From Bin87 sp965220265 (lineage in GTDB: Bacteria > Chloroflexota > Dehalococcoidia > Lucifugimonadales > UBA3495), in NCBI GenBank assembly GCA_965220265.1, contig CBDCPM010000004.1:992001-1056000 (forward strand): 64,000 nt of DNA, given 5' to 3'. Shown here one piece after another: positions 43,307 through 52,356 of this stretch. The position numbers and the translations under genes were made by a program. Within the stretch, counting starts at the first letter, position 1. Every line of letters starts with the position of its first letter. Under the pieces are notes generated by a model. That model saw nothing but the letters and a program-made list of their open reading frames with translations. It was not told the DNA's origin and made no database searches.

Positions 43307-43864
43307 CTACTGGCACGCCGCGGCGTCGCCGTCCTGGATACACCCTTGCACGTAATCCAGCACCAGCTGGATCTGATCCGCAGTCAACAGTTTCCTGAAG
43401 CTCGGCATCACCGATACCCCGCCCTCAATGACACCTCGAAGACCCTTCCGGTCCAGGCTCTTGGCCGCTTCCGAGGTGAGGTTGGGGTTCTGGATCGGCA
43501 GGTCGACCGTCTGGTAGCCGTAGTCCACCACCATCCGAGCCAGCACCGGACCATTGCCCAGCCCCTGCGGCCCATGACACATCACGCAGTTCGCCTCGAA
43601 GATGTGCTTCCCGGAACCGGCAAAAGACGTCGGTTCCGGCGCCCTGGAGCCATACCACGGCACCGCCGACGCCGGTACGCTCAACCGCGGCGGCTCATGG
43701 GCCTTGTACGACGGCTGGTAGTGCATTTCGTAGAAGATATCCAGCGGGTATGAACCCTGTGAGCAGCCGGACGCCACGATCCCGACCGTGGCCAACGCCG
43801 CAAACAGCAGCGGCAGTAGGAACCTGCCGGGGATCGAGCTAATCCGTGTCATCAAGTTTCTCAT
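43307..43864 (-). CDS. actE: Alternative complex III cytochrome c subunit ActE
   Basis: A 185-residue protein. Signal with lipobox V-A-S-G-C near residues 30-34. P-L-D-I-F-Y-E-M-H-Y-Q-P-S-Y-K is the conserved ActE start, and a single haem site C-V-M-C-H lies near 93-97 with a distal Met in S-V-M-P-S-F near 151. It carries electrons from the complex to a periplasmic acceptor or oxidase. Last gene of the ACIII operon. Confidence 0.9.
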   Translation of the reverse strand: MRNLMTRISSIPGRFLLPLLFAALATVGIVASGCSQGSYPLDIFYEMHYQPSYKAHEPPRLSVPASAVPWYGSRAPEPTSFAGSGKHIFEANCVMCHGPQGLGNGPVLARMVVDYGYQTVDLPIQNPNLTSEAAKSLDRKGLRGVIEGGVSVMPSFRKLLTADQIQLVLDYVQGCIQDGDAAACQ

Positions 43865-43920
43865 TGCAACTTTCGGCTATTGCTACTTTCAGATTCGACC
43901 ATCGCAGCGGCCGGGCCTGG

Positions 43921-44430
43921 CTAGGCACGGCTGGTCGTAACATCCACTGCGCCGGCCTCGTTCAGGATTTCAGTGACCTGCGGCCCCCGTGCCGCGCCGG
44001 CGTTCACCAGGACACCGATCAATCCATCAGCGATCCGGTCGTCGGTGTGCGGAGACCCAAGTTTCGCCCGTAGTGACAGCGCAATCCCAATCACGGTGAA
44101 CAGGATCGCGCCCAGCACCGCCGAGGTGAAGCAGATCACCGCCAGCGGAGGCATCGCCAGGATGGGCTTGGGTCCCGTTATCATAAGCGTGGCCATCGGG
44201 GTCATGCCGGTGACCACCAGGGCCACAATTATGCCCAACGCTCCACCGATCAGCGGCCATATGAACAGGCTGTGCCTCTCCATCGGTTCGCCGAACGCCC
44301 CCTCGGGATACGGGATGTCGGTGAGGAATTGGTAGTCCGCCTCGGCGACGCCCGACGCTTTCAGCGCGTCGCCAGCGTCGGCAGCCAACGAGGCGTCATC
44401 GAACAGGCCCAGTATTGCTTGCGTTGCCAT
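43921..44430 (-). CDS. actD: ACIII subunit ActD, copy 2 (DUF3341)
   Basis: About 169 residues from ATG 44430. A small soluble domain V-L/I-L-G-L-F-D-D-A...A-L-K-A-S-G, then F-L-T-D-I-P-Y-P-E-G near residue 35, then two membrane helices and a terminal A-G-A-V-D-V. It parallels the gene just upstream along its length, so it arose by tandem duplication. ActD is a membrane-attached structural subunit of ACIII. Confidence 0.9.
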   Translation of the reverse strand: MATQAILGLFDDASLAADAGDALKASGVAEADYQFLTDIPYPEGAFGEPMERHSLFIWPLIGGALGIIVALVVTGMTPMATLMITGPKPILAMPPLAVICFTSAVLGAILFTVIGIALSLRAKLGSPHTDDRIADGLIGVLVNAGAARGPQVTEILNEAGAVDVTTSRA

Positions 44431-44450
44431 TGCGATCGTCCCGGTCCTTG

Positions 44451-45011
44451 CTACTGGTCCGTCTTGACGTCTACGGCGCCGGCGGCGTTCATTATCTGCA
44501 CCACCTCGCGGCTCTGCTCGGGCTCCGCGTTGACGCGGAGGCCCAGGAACCCCTGGGTGATGCGGTTGTCGTAGAGGCCCAGGGCAAACTTGGGCAGGCG
44601 CGACTCGAAGACGATGCCGATCACCGTGAACAGGATGGCGCCCAGCATCGTTCCCTCGTAGCAAACGATGGCCATCGGCGGTAGCGACAGGACCGGCTTG
44701 CCTCCCGTAACCAACGGGTACGCCACCTGCGACATCGCCGTGATCAATATGCCGGAGGTGAGCCCCAGCAGCGCGCCGATGAACGGATACAGATACAGGC
44801 GATGCGGCTCGTCCCGCTCGCCCAACGAGCCCTCGGGATAAGGCGAGTCGGTCAGGAAGTCGTAGTCGGTGTCCGGGATCCCGGCGGACTTGAGCCCGTC
44901 GCCGGCGGTGGCCGCAGACTCGGCGTCCCGGAACAGTCCCAGAACCGTGTGCCTGGCGTCGGCGGCGGGCATCATGCTCCGCAGCCGCCCCAATATCCCT
45001 TGCATTGCCAT
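44451..45011 (-). CDS. actD: ACIII subunit ActD, copy 1 (DUF3341)
   Basis: A 186-residue protein. V-L-G-L-F-R-D-A-E-S-A near residue 23, F-L-T-D-S-P-Y-P-E-G-S-L-G-E near 52, two membrane helices, and A-G-A-V-D-V-K-T at the end, matching copy 2 point by point. An extra N-terminal stretch of about 18 residues is unique to it. Two bases of leeway exist for the start (M-A-M). Confidence 0.92.
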   Translation of the reverse strand: MAMQGILGRLRSMMPAADARHTVLGLFRDAESAATAGDGLKSAGIPDTDYDFLTDSPYPEGSLGERDEPHRLYLYPFIGALLGLTSGILITAMSQVAYPLVTGGKPVLSLPPMAIVCYEGTMLGAILFTVIGIVFESRLPKFALGLYDNRITQGFLGLRVNAEPEQSREVVQIMNAAGAVDVKTDQ

Positions 45012-45046
45012 CTCTATACCACCGTCATTCCCAATTCCGACTCTCC

Positions 45047-45074
45047 GTCATTCCCGCTTTCGCGAGAATCCAGG
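45047..45074 (+). repeat. Dispersed repeat family 2, single arm
   Basis: GTCATTCCCGCTTTCGCGAGAATCCAGG lies between actC and actD; it matches the left arm at 34371. Confidence 0.65.
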
Positions 45075-45147
45075 AAATCCTCAATCAGAACAATCCCGTC
45101 CATCCTGTACATCCATGCAAAAATGCCCGTAGCGAAACGCCGGCGCG

Positions 45148-46536
45148 CTAGTCCTCTCTAAACGTCGCCGGCACGGTGCGGCGGCCAATCTGCATTTCCG
45201 TCTTGAGTATTTCCCCTTCCTTGATGTCATACAACGGCATCAGCGGGAACACCCGGCTGAAAAGCAGCATCAGCATGGACACGAAGGCGAACGTCGCGCC
45301 CACGATCAGGGCTTCTGGCCACTGCGGCAGGTAGTCGTTCCACGTGAACGTCTGGAATTGCTTGTTAGCCTGGCCGGGCACGAACAACAGGTACCGCTCC
45401 AGCCACATACCGACATTCACCGAGATACACGCTGCCGACATTATCCACAGGTTGCGTCGCCACGCTTTGGGCAGCCACAGTATAACCGGCAGGAAGTAGG
45501 TGATGCCGACGAACACTATCATCCAGATGTTGTAGGCCACACCGTGGTCTCCTGGGAGGAACTGCAGGGCGCGAACCCCCAGTTCGTCGCCTTCCAGGCC
45601 GTAGATGCCGAAGATGATCTCCATCGCCAGAAAGTAGAACCATCCGGTGGCAACGACGATCAGCAGGCGTCCCAGCGCGTCAATGTGCTCGTGGCGGATG
45701 TAGTCCTGCCAGCCGTAGGCCCAGCGCAGCAGGATCAAGGCGAACACCACGGCGGACACGCCCGAGTGGACCGCGCCGACCACGAAGTAAGGCGCGAACA
45801 CCGTGCTGTGCCACGACTTGATGGCGACCGCCATACCGAAGTCCCAGGACACGATGGAGTGCACGGAGACGAAAACCGGAAGGATCAGCGCGGAAAGCAG
45901 CACGCCGGCTATGATCTGCAGCTTCCATTGGCGCGGATTGCCTTCCCAACCCATGGCAAGCAGCGTGTAGACGATCTTCGGCCAGCCGGTGGTCCGGTCA
46001 CGCAGCACCGCGAAGTCCGGCACCAGCGCGATCGCCACAAACATGGTGGAAGAGGTCAGATACGTCAGGATCGCGGACGGGTCCCACACCAGCGGGGTGC
46101 GTATGTTGGGCCACACGCCGCGGGCGAAGTCGTAGGGGAAGGCCCAGTACAGGATGCGCCACGGCCGTCCCGTGTGGATGATCGGCATGATCATCGCCGT
46201 CATCAGCGAAAAGATGGTCAGGACCTCCGCCGCTCGCGTAGCCGGACGGCGCCATTCGGCCTTGGCCAGCCGCAGGATGGCGGAAAGCATCACGCCGGCG
46301 TGGCTGATACCGATCCAGAACACAAAGTTGGTGATGAAGAAGCCCCAAACCACCTTGTAGTTCAGGCCAGTGATGCCGAGACCGCGGTCGACCATGATGC
46401 CGATGGTGACCGCCGCCGCCAGCACCACCATGCCAAGCAGTGATACCACCGGCCAGAACCAGCGCGGCGTCTCCAGTATGGACCGCAGCAAGTCCCGGTT
46501 AACTTGTGCTGCGGGTAGGGCTTTGCCTTCCTGCAT
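45148..46536 (-). CDS. actC: ACIII membrane subunit ActC (NrfD/PsrC family)
   Basis: A 462-residue protein with about ten membrane helices. R-F-W-F-W-P-V near the start, W-G-F-F-I-T-N-F-V-F-W-I-G-I-S-H-A-G near 65-82 and R-R-P-A-T-R-A-A-E near 98 mark the NrfD-type quinol-binding subunit. It oxidises menaquinol or another quinol at the membrane and passes electrons to the iron-sulfur and haem subunits. A second NrfD-like protein is encoded just upstream. Confidence 0.93.
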   Translation of the reverse strand: MQEGKALPAAQVNRDLLRSILETPRWFWPVVSLLGMVVLAAAVTIGIMVDRGLGITGLNYKVVWGFFITNFVFWIGISHAGVMLSAILRLAKAEWRRPATRAAEVLTIFSLMTAMIMPIIHTGRPWRILYWAFPYDFARGVWPNIRTPLVWDPSAILTYLTSSTMFVAIALVPDFAVLRDRTTGWPKIVYTLLAMGWEGNPRQWKLQIIAGVLLSALILPVFVSVHSIVSWDFGMAVAIKSWHSTVFAPYFVVGAVHSGVSAVVFALILLRWAYGWQDYIRHEHIDALGRLLIVVATGWFYFLAMEIIFGIYGLEGDELGVRALQFLPGDHGVAYNIWMIVFVGITYFLPVILWLPKAWRRNLWIMSAACISVNVGMWLERYLLFVPGQANKQFQTFTWNDYLPQWPEALIVGATFAFVSMLMLLFSRVFPLMPLYDIKEGEILKTEMQIGRRTVPATFRED

Positions 46537-46668
46537 TTTGACTTACTCTTACCTGTGGTGGCTCGGCTGGTGTCTGTTCCGGAGTCTTCTAAGATTCAGC
46601 GCGGTGGTTTGGCGTTCAGCGTCGTTGCGAGTGTAGCGTGGCAATCTCTTGCCCCGTTACAGCTTCCT

Positions 46669-48192
46669 CTACTCCGGCTTGGCGAGGACGAGGTAGCGAC
46701 CCCGAATCAACGTATCAACCCGCTGGTACATCGACCCTTCTTTCATTTCCCAGAGGCACAGCGGTGGAAGGATCATGAGAGCGATGCGCAGCAGGAACAG
46801 CACTATGCCCACCGCGCCCAGGATCATGAAGATGTCCCAGAGGTTCGGGAACGTCGCCGCCGTTACGTCACACACCTGGGTGGCGGTCACCTGGCACAGC
46901 AGCGCCGGGAACGCGAAGGCATCGGAGGGCAGGTAGTACAGTCCGTGCAGGTCGGCGGGCGCCGCCGCAAAGGCCGCGGCAAATATGCGGATGTGGAAGA
47001 GCATCAGTCCGATCAGGATGAAGACGGCCGCCAACGGGGCGCCCCAGCCCTCACGGCGGGCGTGGTTGGACAGCAGGATGGGGAACGGAATGAAGAAAGT
47101 GAAGATCAGTTGCGCCCAGAAGATGCCGCTGTACGAATCGAACATCAGGTAGTTCAGGATCGCCAGCTCAACCTCCAGCCGACCGTACCAGTAGGTGATG
47201 AAGAACGCGAACAGATGGTAGGTGTGCAGCAGAGTCAGGCCCAGCAGAATCTTGCTGGCCGCCCAGAATGGCGCTTGCCCCATGTATTCCCGGTAGCCGC
47301 CCCAGCGCCGCAACGCGTAGGCCGTCAACAGGATCGCCGCAAGGCCACCCTGGAAGCTGATCACCGTGTAGAAGGGCGGCAGGATCGCGTCCTTCCAGCC
47401 CGGTATCATCGCCATGGCGAAGTCGCTGACCACCAGGAACTGGATGAACACCACCAGCATAAAGTACAGCGCGCCCAGGATGGCGAGGCCGCCCTTCTGG
47501 ATCTGCCACTGCCGCTTGGTGCCGTACCAGCCGCCGGCCAGTCTTGCGTACAGGGAAGCACGGAAACCGGTCACCAGCGGGCGGCTCTGCGCCATGTCCG
47601 GCATGGCCGATAGCCACAGTATGGACAACGAGCAGAACACGAGGCCGATCATCGAGGCCATGAGCCATCCTGACGGGTTGCTCAGCTCCTGGAACCAGAT
47701 GGACCGGCGCACCATCTCCTCGCCGCTTTCCGTCATCACCCCAATTTCGGGCAATGCGATCAGCGCGGGGATGAACAACAGAATATTGACGATGCTGACC
47801 ACCGAGAACACCTCGGCGATGCGCGTCAGCGGCCGCCGCCAGTGGCTCTTGGTGAACCGGAAGGCGCAGGCCGCCAGCGGGGCCGAGGCGGTCAGCGTGA
47901 ATACAAACGCGAACGCCGCAACGTAAAATCCCCAATCGCGATGGTCGGAAAACCCGACCGTCACCAGCTTGAGCACAAACCCGACGATGCCCAGTATCGT
48001 CAGCACACCGCCGACGATAAAAACCCACCGCAGCAGGCTCGAACCTGCTTGCTGCCGCTCGACTACCCTGGACACCAACCCCGACCGTTCGGGGATCACC
48101 CACATCTCCGGCCCGAAATGGCCGTGCTCGTGGGCGTCGTGCCCGTGGGCGTCGTGGTCCTGTCCAGTATGGGCGTGTGCTTCGCTAGCCAT
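46669..48192 (-). CDS. Second NrfD-like ACIII membrane subunit (ActF-like)
   Basis: A 507-residue protein with about ten membrane helices and a His/Asp-rich N-terminus (H-x-H and D-H-D-A-H repeats within the first 25 residues) that could bind metal. The core has S-H-W-R-R-P-L-T-R-I-A-E near residue 115, parallel to ActC. In ACIII of known structure ActC and ActF are paired NrfD-like subunits, so ActF is the likely equivalent despite gene order. Its ATG overlaps the ferredoxin stop (TGATG). Confidence 0.88.
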   Translation of the reverse strand: MASEAHAHTGQDHDAHGHDAHEHGHFGPEMWVIPERSGLVSRVVERQQAGSSLLRWVFIVGGVLTILGIVGFVLKLVTVGFSDHRDWGFYVAAFAFVFTLTASAPLAACAFRFTKSHWRRPLTRIAEVFSVVSIVNILLFIPALIALPEIGVMTESGEEMVRRSIWFQELSNPSGWLMASMIGLVFCSLSILWLSAMPDMAQSRPLVTGFRASLYARLAGGWYGTKRQWQIQKGGLAILGALYFMLVVFIQFLVVSDFAMAMIPGWKDAILPPFYTVISFQGGLAAILLTAYALRRWGGYREYMGQAPFWAASKILLGLTLLHTYHLFAFFITYWYGRLEVELAILNYLMFDSYSGIFWAQLIFTFFIPFPILLSNHARREGWGAPLAAVFILIGLMLFHIRIFAAAFAAAPADLHGLYYLPSDAFAFPALLCQVTATQVCDVTAATFPNLWDIFMILGAVGIVLFLLRIALMILPPLCLWEMKEGSMYQRVDTLIRGRYLVLAKPE

Positions 48193-48977
48193 CAGTGTCC
48201 GCCCTTAGCCAGGGGGTACTGGTCAATCTTCTTCAGGTAGATGATGCTGGGGCGGGTGTTCATCTCTTCCAGGAGCCGGTAGCCCCGGGTTTCGCGGTCC
48301 TGTTCACCGTGACCCGGATGTGCGTTCACGTCGTCGAAGTACGGCTTGATGGCCGTGTCGTCATTCGCCTGGTCACCGAACATCAGGGCGTTGGTCGGGC
48401 AGGCCTGCACGCACGCCGGGTCGTAGTTCCCGCCAGACATGCGCTCGTCGGTCAGACGCTGTCCGCCCCGAGCCTCAACCTCGATCTCGCCCCGGCGCAG
48501 CCGCTGCACGCAGAACGTGCACTTCTCGGTGATACCGCGCGTCCGCACCGTGACGTCCGGATTGAGCTGGTTTTCCAGCCTGGCCGGCCAGTTGGGATGC
48601 CAGAAGTTGAACATCCGCACCTGGTACGGGCAGTTGTTGATGCAGTACCGCGTGCCTACGCAGCGGTTGTACACCTGCACGTTCAGGCCCTCTTCGTTAT
48701 GGTAGGTGGCGAACACCGGGCAAACCGGCTCGCACGGCGCGTTCTCGCAGTGCTGGCACAGCACCGGCATGAACCGCGCCTTGATGTTCGGGTACTCGCC
48801 TTCCCAGTAGCGCTCGATGCGGATCCACTCGTAGGCGCGTCGCTGCAGGAAGTAGTCCTTGGTGTTGATGGGGATGTTGTTTTCGGCCTGGCAAGCCACC
48901 ACACAGGCCTGGCAGCCCGTGCACTTGTCCAGGTCGACGACCATTCCCCATTTGTGTGGAAACTCGGCGTTAGGCAT
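48192..48977 (-). CDS. ACIII iron-sulfur protein (C-terminal half of ActB as a separate gene)
   Basis: A 261-residue, NrfC/PsrB-type ferredoxin. C-T-G-C-Q-A-C-V-V-A-C near residues 19-29, C-Q-H-C-E-N-A-P-C-E-P-V-C-P near 74, C-V-G-T-R-Y-C-I-N-N-C-P near 106 and C-T-F-C...A-C-V-Q-A-C-P near 149-193 supply four clusters. In the structurally known ACIII this domain is fused to the molybdopterin-like domain as ActB; here it is split off. It moves electrons from quinol site to haems. Confidence 0.92.
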   Translation of the reverse strand: MPNAEFPHKWGMVVDLDKCTGCQACVVACQAENNIPINTKDYFLQRRAYEWIRIERYWEGEYPNIKARFMPVLCQHCENAPCEPVCPVFATYHNEEGLNVQVYNRCVGTRYCINNCPYQVRMFNFWHPNWPARLENQLNPDVTVRTRGITEKCTFCVQRLRRGEIEVEARGGQRLTDERMSGGNYDPACVQACPTNALMFGDQANDDTAIKPYFDDVNAHPGHGEQDRETRGYRLLEEMNTRPSIIYLKKIDQYPLAKGGH

Positions 48978-49017
48978 ATCTCAGTTGTCCCCAGGTCACG
49001 GCAAGCGCGTCGCGGGC

Positions 49018-51279
49018 CTAGTGACCTCCCTCCTCCGCGCTGATGCTCTTGAAAACCTGCTCGGCCGGATGTTCGCCAACCTCGCGGCTGGTGTAGTCAC
49101 CCTCCATCTTGGATACCGCCATGCTGTCGCCCGTCGGCGCAATCGAGCACCGGGTCGAGCTCCAGGCGAGGCCGCCGGCGCCGTCCACCGCAACCGGCTC
49201 CAATATGGATACCACATTGCCGCTTTCCCGCGCGTCCCGGTCCGTCGCATAGTCCGACCCAATCTTGCGACCGCCGCCCATGGGCACCGCCGCAACTCCC
49301 GGAGGAGTGCCTGGGTTCAGGTACACCAGCGCTTGGATACTGCCGGCGCCGGTGGTGATGTTCACCACGTCTCCCTCTCGCAGGCCCATGTCTTCTCGGC
49401 CCTGTTTTTCGTTGATGTCGACCCACGTCTGCCAGGTCACCGTGGTCAGCGGGTCCGGCGTGTTCTGCGCCCACGGCAGGTGAGCGTTTCGCCCGTCCCG
49501 GAGCGTGTGGTGCTCGTAGGGCAATAATTGGAAATTTCCGCTACCGACCAGATTGGCCGGTGCCGCGCGGCGCGCGATCCTGGCCAGCGTACCCTCCGGG
49601 GGCGTCGCCGCCCGGCCGGTCGCGTTCTCATCCCACCAGCCGCCGTACATCAGCGTGTCGGTGAGGTCTGCCCCGAGCGTTTCTTCGATGTTCGAGCGGA
49701 TCATCGCTTCATAGCTGGCCGCCGGCATGGTGTCGCCACGTCCCAGCGTTGCTGCAGCGTTCAGCAGCACGTCAGGGAAGCTCCGCGGGTCCAGATCGGC
49801 CAGCGGATTCACCACCGGCTGCTGCACCGCGTAAAGGCGGTAACCCGGCATTGGGTCGGGGAGATCGTCGCCCCAGTCCTCTAGCGCGGCGCGATCGGGG
49901 ATCAGCAGGTCGGCCATCGCCGAGGTCTCGTCCAGGAACTGGCTCGCGCTGATCACCACGACGTTCTCGTTGCCCAGCGCCGCCTCGAGGCCCACGCTGG
50001 CCGGCAGGCCGTGCACCGGGTTGGCGTTGTGTATGACTACCAACGACGCCGCGCCGCCGCTGATATCGCCGGCGATCTGTTGCCAGTCGGCCAGGGACGC
50101 CACCGGAGCCGCCGTCGGGCTGTCGGAGATCGGGCTGCCGGGATCGGGCAGCAGACCGCCCTCATGCCCCACATTGCCCAGGAGATAGTTCAGGATCAAA
50201 ACGGCCGAGGCGTTGAACTGGCCGTTGCTGTACGCGCCGGCCTCGCCGCCGCCGCCGATGGCCAGTCCGCCGTGGGCCATGTAATCGCGCGCCAGATTTT
50301 CAAAGAACTCCCGCACGGTTTGCCCGCCCAGGACTTCGTCCGGTATCCCAAGCACGTCCACCAGGGCGTCGGGAATGAATTCGCTCAATGGGCCCGGCCC
50401 AGCCACGCCGGTGATCTGTGCCACTGAGGGCGATCCCAGTTGGGTCGCAGCGACCGCCCATCCCAGCGCCATGGCGGCATAGCCTTCGGACCCGGGATTA
50501 ATCGGTATCCACTTGTCGGCGTTAGCCGCGGTCATCGAGTAGCGGGAGCCGAAATGGAAATGCCGGCCCCGGTCGCTCATATTCGGGCGCGAACGGAACT
50601 TGCCGTACGCCACCGAGTAAGCCGTGGGGCTGCCCCAGGTCGAAAGGAAGTCCGAGCCGAAGCTGGTCAGCGTATACGCGTTGGCAATGTCGTGGAACGG
50701 CAGGCTGTCGGTGCCCATCACGTCCTTCACCGCCGCCCGGTACGCCGAGTCGTCCGCCGCCCCGCCAAAGGCCACGTGCCGCCCGCCGAACGCACCGGCG
50801 AAGGCTCCGCAGATCTTGGCGAAGCTGCACTTGCGGTCTTCGGTAATCAGCAGCATGCCCTGCCCGCGATCGTCCACCGCCGCGTTGAACCGGTTCAGCG
50901 CCTCTTCCCAGCCGATCGAGCGGTAGAGCCCTGACCCTCGCGGCCCGTTACGCAACATGGGCCCGGCGATCCGGTCCGGGTGATAAAGCGACTGCAGCAG
51001 CGTGTCGGCGGTGGCCGACTGCTTGCCCTGGTTGGTCGGGAACCGGGGGTTGCCGCGTACTTTCTTGGCGCGCCCTTCCATCACCCGCACCAGGACACCC
51101 TCACCGCCCGGGACCGAACTGTCGAAGGTGGCGTACCAGTTGTCGCGGCCCTTCACCAGGTCTTCGGGGATCAGCGCCGGGCTCTGCACCCGCAGCTCGT
51201 CGTCGAACAGGTCGCAGGCAATCGCTCCAGTGGCGGCGATGCCGGCCCAGGCGAGGAAGTTGCGGCGCGTTAGTTTCAT
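49018..51279 (-). CDS. ACIII molybdopterin-oxidoreductase-like subunit (N-terminal half of ActB)
   Basis: About 753 residues from ATG 51279. A twin-arginine signal T-R-R-N-F-L-A-W-A-G at 4-13 ends at a Cys, suggesting lipid attachment. The body has molybdopterin-oxidoreductase fold features (S-I-G-W-E-E-A-L, L-N-Y-L-L-G-N-V-G-H-E-G-G, V-I-H-N-A-N-P-V-H, D-E-T-S-A-M-A-D-L-L-I-P-D) but lacks the N-terminal cluster cysteines. ACIII ActB does not carry a molybdenum cofactor, so this is structural rather than catalytic. Confidence 0.9.
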   Translation of the reverse strand: MKLTRRNFLAWAGIAATGAIACDLFDDELRVQSPALIPEDLVKGRDNWYATFDSSVPGGEGVLVRVMEGRAKKVRGNPRFPTNQGKQSATADTLLQSLYHPDRIAGPMLRNGPRGSGLYRSIGWEEALNRFNAAVDDRGQGMLLITEDRKCSFAKICGAFAGAFGGRHVAFGGAADDSAYRAAVKDVMGTDSLPFHDIANAYTLTSFGSDFLSTWGSPTAYSVAYGKFRSRPNMSDRGRHFHFGSRYSMTAANADKWIPINPGSEGYAAMALGWAVAATQLGSPSVAQITGVAGPGPLSEFIPDALVDVLGIPDEVLGGQTVREFFENLARDYMAHGGLAIGGGGEAGAYSNGQFNASAVLILNYLLGNVGHEGGLLPDPGSPISDSPTAAPVASLADWQQIAGDISGGAASLVVIHNANPVHGLPASVGLEAALGNENVVVISASQFLDETSAMADLLIPDRAALEDWGDDLPDPMPGYRLYAVQQPVVNPLADLDPRSFPDVLLNAAATLGRGDTMPAASYEAMIRSNIEETLGADLTDTLMYGGWWDENATGRAATPPEGTLARIARRAAPANLVGSGNFQLLPYEHHTLRDGRNAHLPWAQNTPDPLTTVTWQTWVDINEKQGREDMGLREGDVVNITTGAGSIQALVYLNPGTPPGVAAVPMGGGRKIGSDYATDRDARESGNVVSILEPVAVDGAGGLAWSSTRCSIAPTGDSMAVSKMEGDYTSREVGEHPAEQVFKSISAEEGGH

Positions 51280-51293
51280 GATATGCGTGCGGC

Positions 51294-51971
51294 CTACTTG
51301 TGGCAGATCGTGCAGTCGGTGCTGACGTTGTTTTCCCGGTGGCAGTCCAGGCACGTGCCCATCTTCAGCGACTGCCCATCCTGCGGCTGTACAACTTCCA
51401 TTTGGGCCACGTCACCGTGACACACGGAGCAGGCCTCCGGCACCGACACCGGCAGGTTCATCGGTTTTTCGTCTCCCACCGGCAGCCTGACCGTGCGTTC
51501 TTCGCCCTGGGTCAGGAAGCGGATGTGGGCTTCGTGGATGAACCGTACGTGGTCCGGCAGGCGATGCACGCGTTCCCAGTCAATGGGCCGTTCTTCCGCG
51601 TGCTTGTCCAGCACCCGCTGGATGTTGATAAGCGTTTCCGGCTCAACCTCCGACGACACCACGTTGCTGCCGTTGACCTGCTTGTGGCAGATCACACAGA
51701 CCTCCACGGCCGGCACCGTGGCCGCCGCTCCCGTGGTCACGTTGCGGTGGCAGAATTCACACTGAATGGCATGGCCGCCCTCTTCAACCGTCCCCGCGTG
51801 CACCGTGTGTGGGAAGTCAATCGGTTGGTCCGGCGCGTTGCCCCAGCCGAAGGGCGGGTTGGAGAACCATGATATGAACAGCACCACCAGAATGAACGCG
51901 ACGATGGCCGTCACGACAAGCCCGGCGAGCGCCATCGGTATGAGCAGTCGAGTAGGTGGGAGGGGCGGCAT
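51294..51971 (-). CDS. actA: ACIII pentaheme cytochrome c ActA
   Basis: A 225-residue protein. Membrane anchor at about residues 11-35, then five C-x-x-C-H haem sites: C-E-F-C-H, C-V-I-C-H, C-S-V-C-H, C-L-D-C-H and C-T-I-C-H (the last at the very end). F-P-H-T-V-H-A-G supplies distal His ligands. ActA collects electrons in the complex; haem attachment depends on the ccm genes downstream in the window. Confidence 0.94.
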   Translation of the reverse strand: MPPLPPTRLLIPMALAGLVVTAIVAFILVVLFISWFSNPPFGWGNAPDQPIDFPHTVHAGTVEEGGHAIQCEFCHRNVTTGAAATVPAVEVCVICHKQVNGSNVVSSEVEPETLINIQRVLDKHAEERPIDWERVHRLPDHVRFIHEAHIRFLTQGEERTVRLPVGDEKPMNLPVSVPEACSVCHGDVAQMEVVQPQDGQSLKMGTCLDCHRENNVSTDCTICHK

Positions 51972-52053
51972 GGATATCGGCGGGCTGGGGGCGGCAGGGA
52001 TTGGTTGCGTCAGGCGGCAGGTATCGCAGCGTGGCGGCTAGGTGCCCCGCACG

Positions 52054-52356
52054 CTATACGAAGAGGCGTTCCCAAACATTCTGCAGCGCAACGGGCGACT
52101 GCCTGATGGTCAAAATCATCATGACCACGGCTCCCGCCAGCGCGGCAACGCCGATCACGGTGATGGGTAATCGCAAACGTGCCAAGAACGCCGGGTAGGT
52201 CCCGGTCTGCACACCCGACGGGATCAAGCCGTGGGCGATCAACATGCTGAACGCGAATATGATGATCAGGGGGAAATAAATCCAGAGGTACGTCAGCCAG
52301 AGGCTGACATCGCCCCAGAAAACCGCGTTCATCGCGTTGGGATCGGTTTGCGGCAT
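52054..52356 (-). CDS. Small membrane protein leading the ACIII operon
   Basis: A 100-residue protein with two membrane helices at about residues 20-45 and 68-88. There are no cysteines or haem motifs. It starts about 100 bases after a strong promoter and is followed by actA 82 bases later. It may be an accessory ACIII subunit or assembly factor. An alternative ATG lies eight codons in. Confidence 0.7.
   Translation of the reverse strand: MPQTDPNAMNAVFWGDVSLWLTYLWIYFPLIIIFAFSMLIAHGLIPSGVQTGTYPAFLARLRLPITVIGVAALAGAVVMMILTIRQSPVALQNVWERLFV

Noticed and set aside
49018..51279. A functional molybdopterin oxidoreductase such as polysulfide or DMSO reductase
   Set aside because: The N-terminal cluster cysteines are missing, and the neighbours (pentaheme ActA, two NrfD-like, ActD, ActE) define ACIII, where this subunit lacks the metal cofactor.
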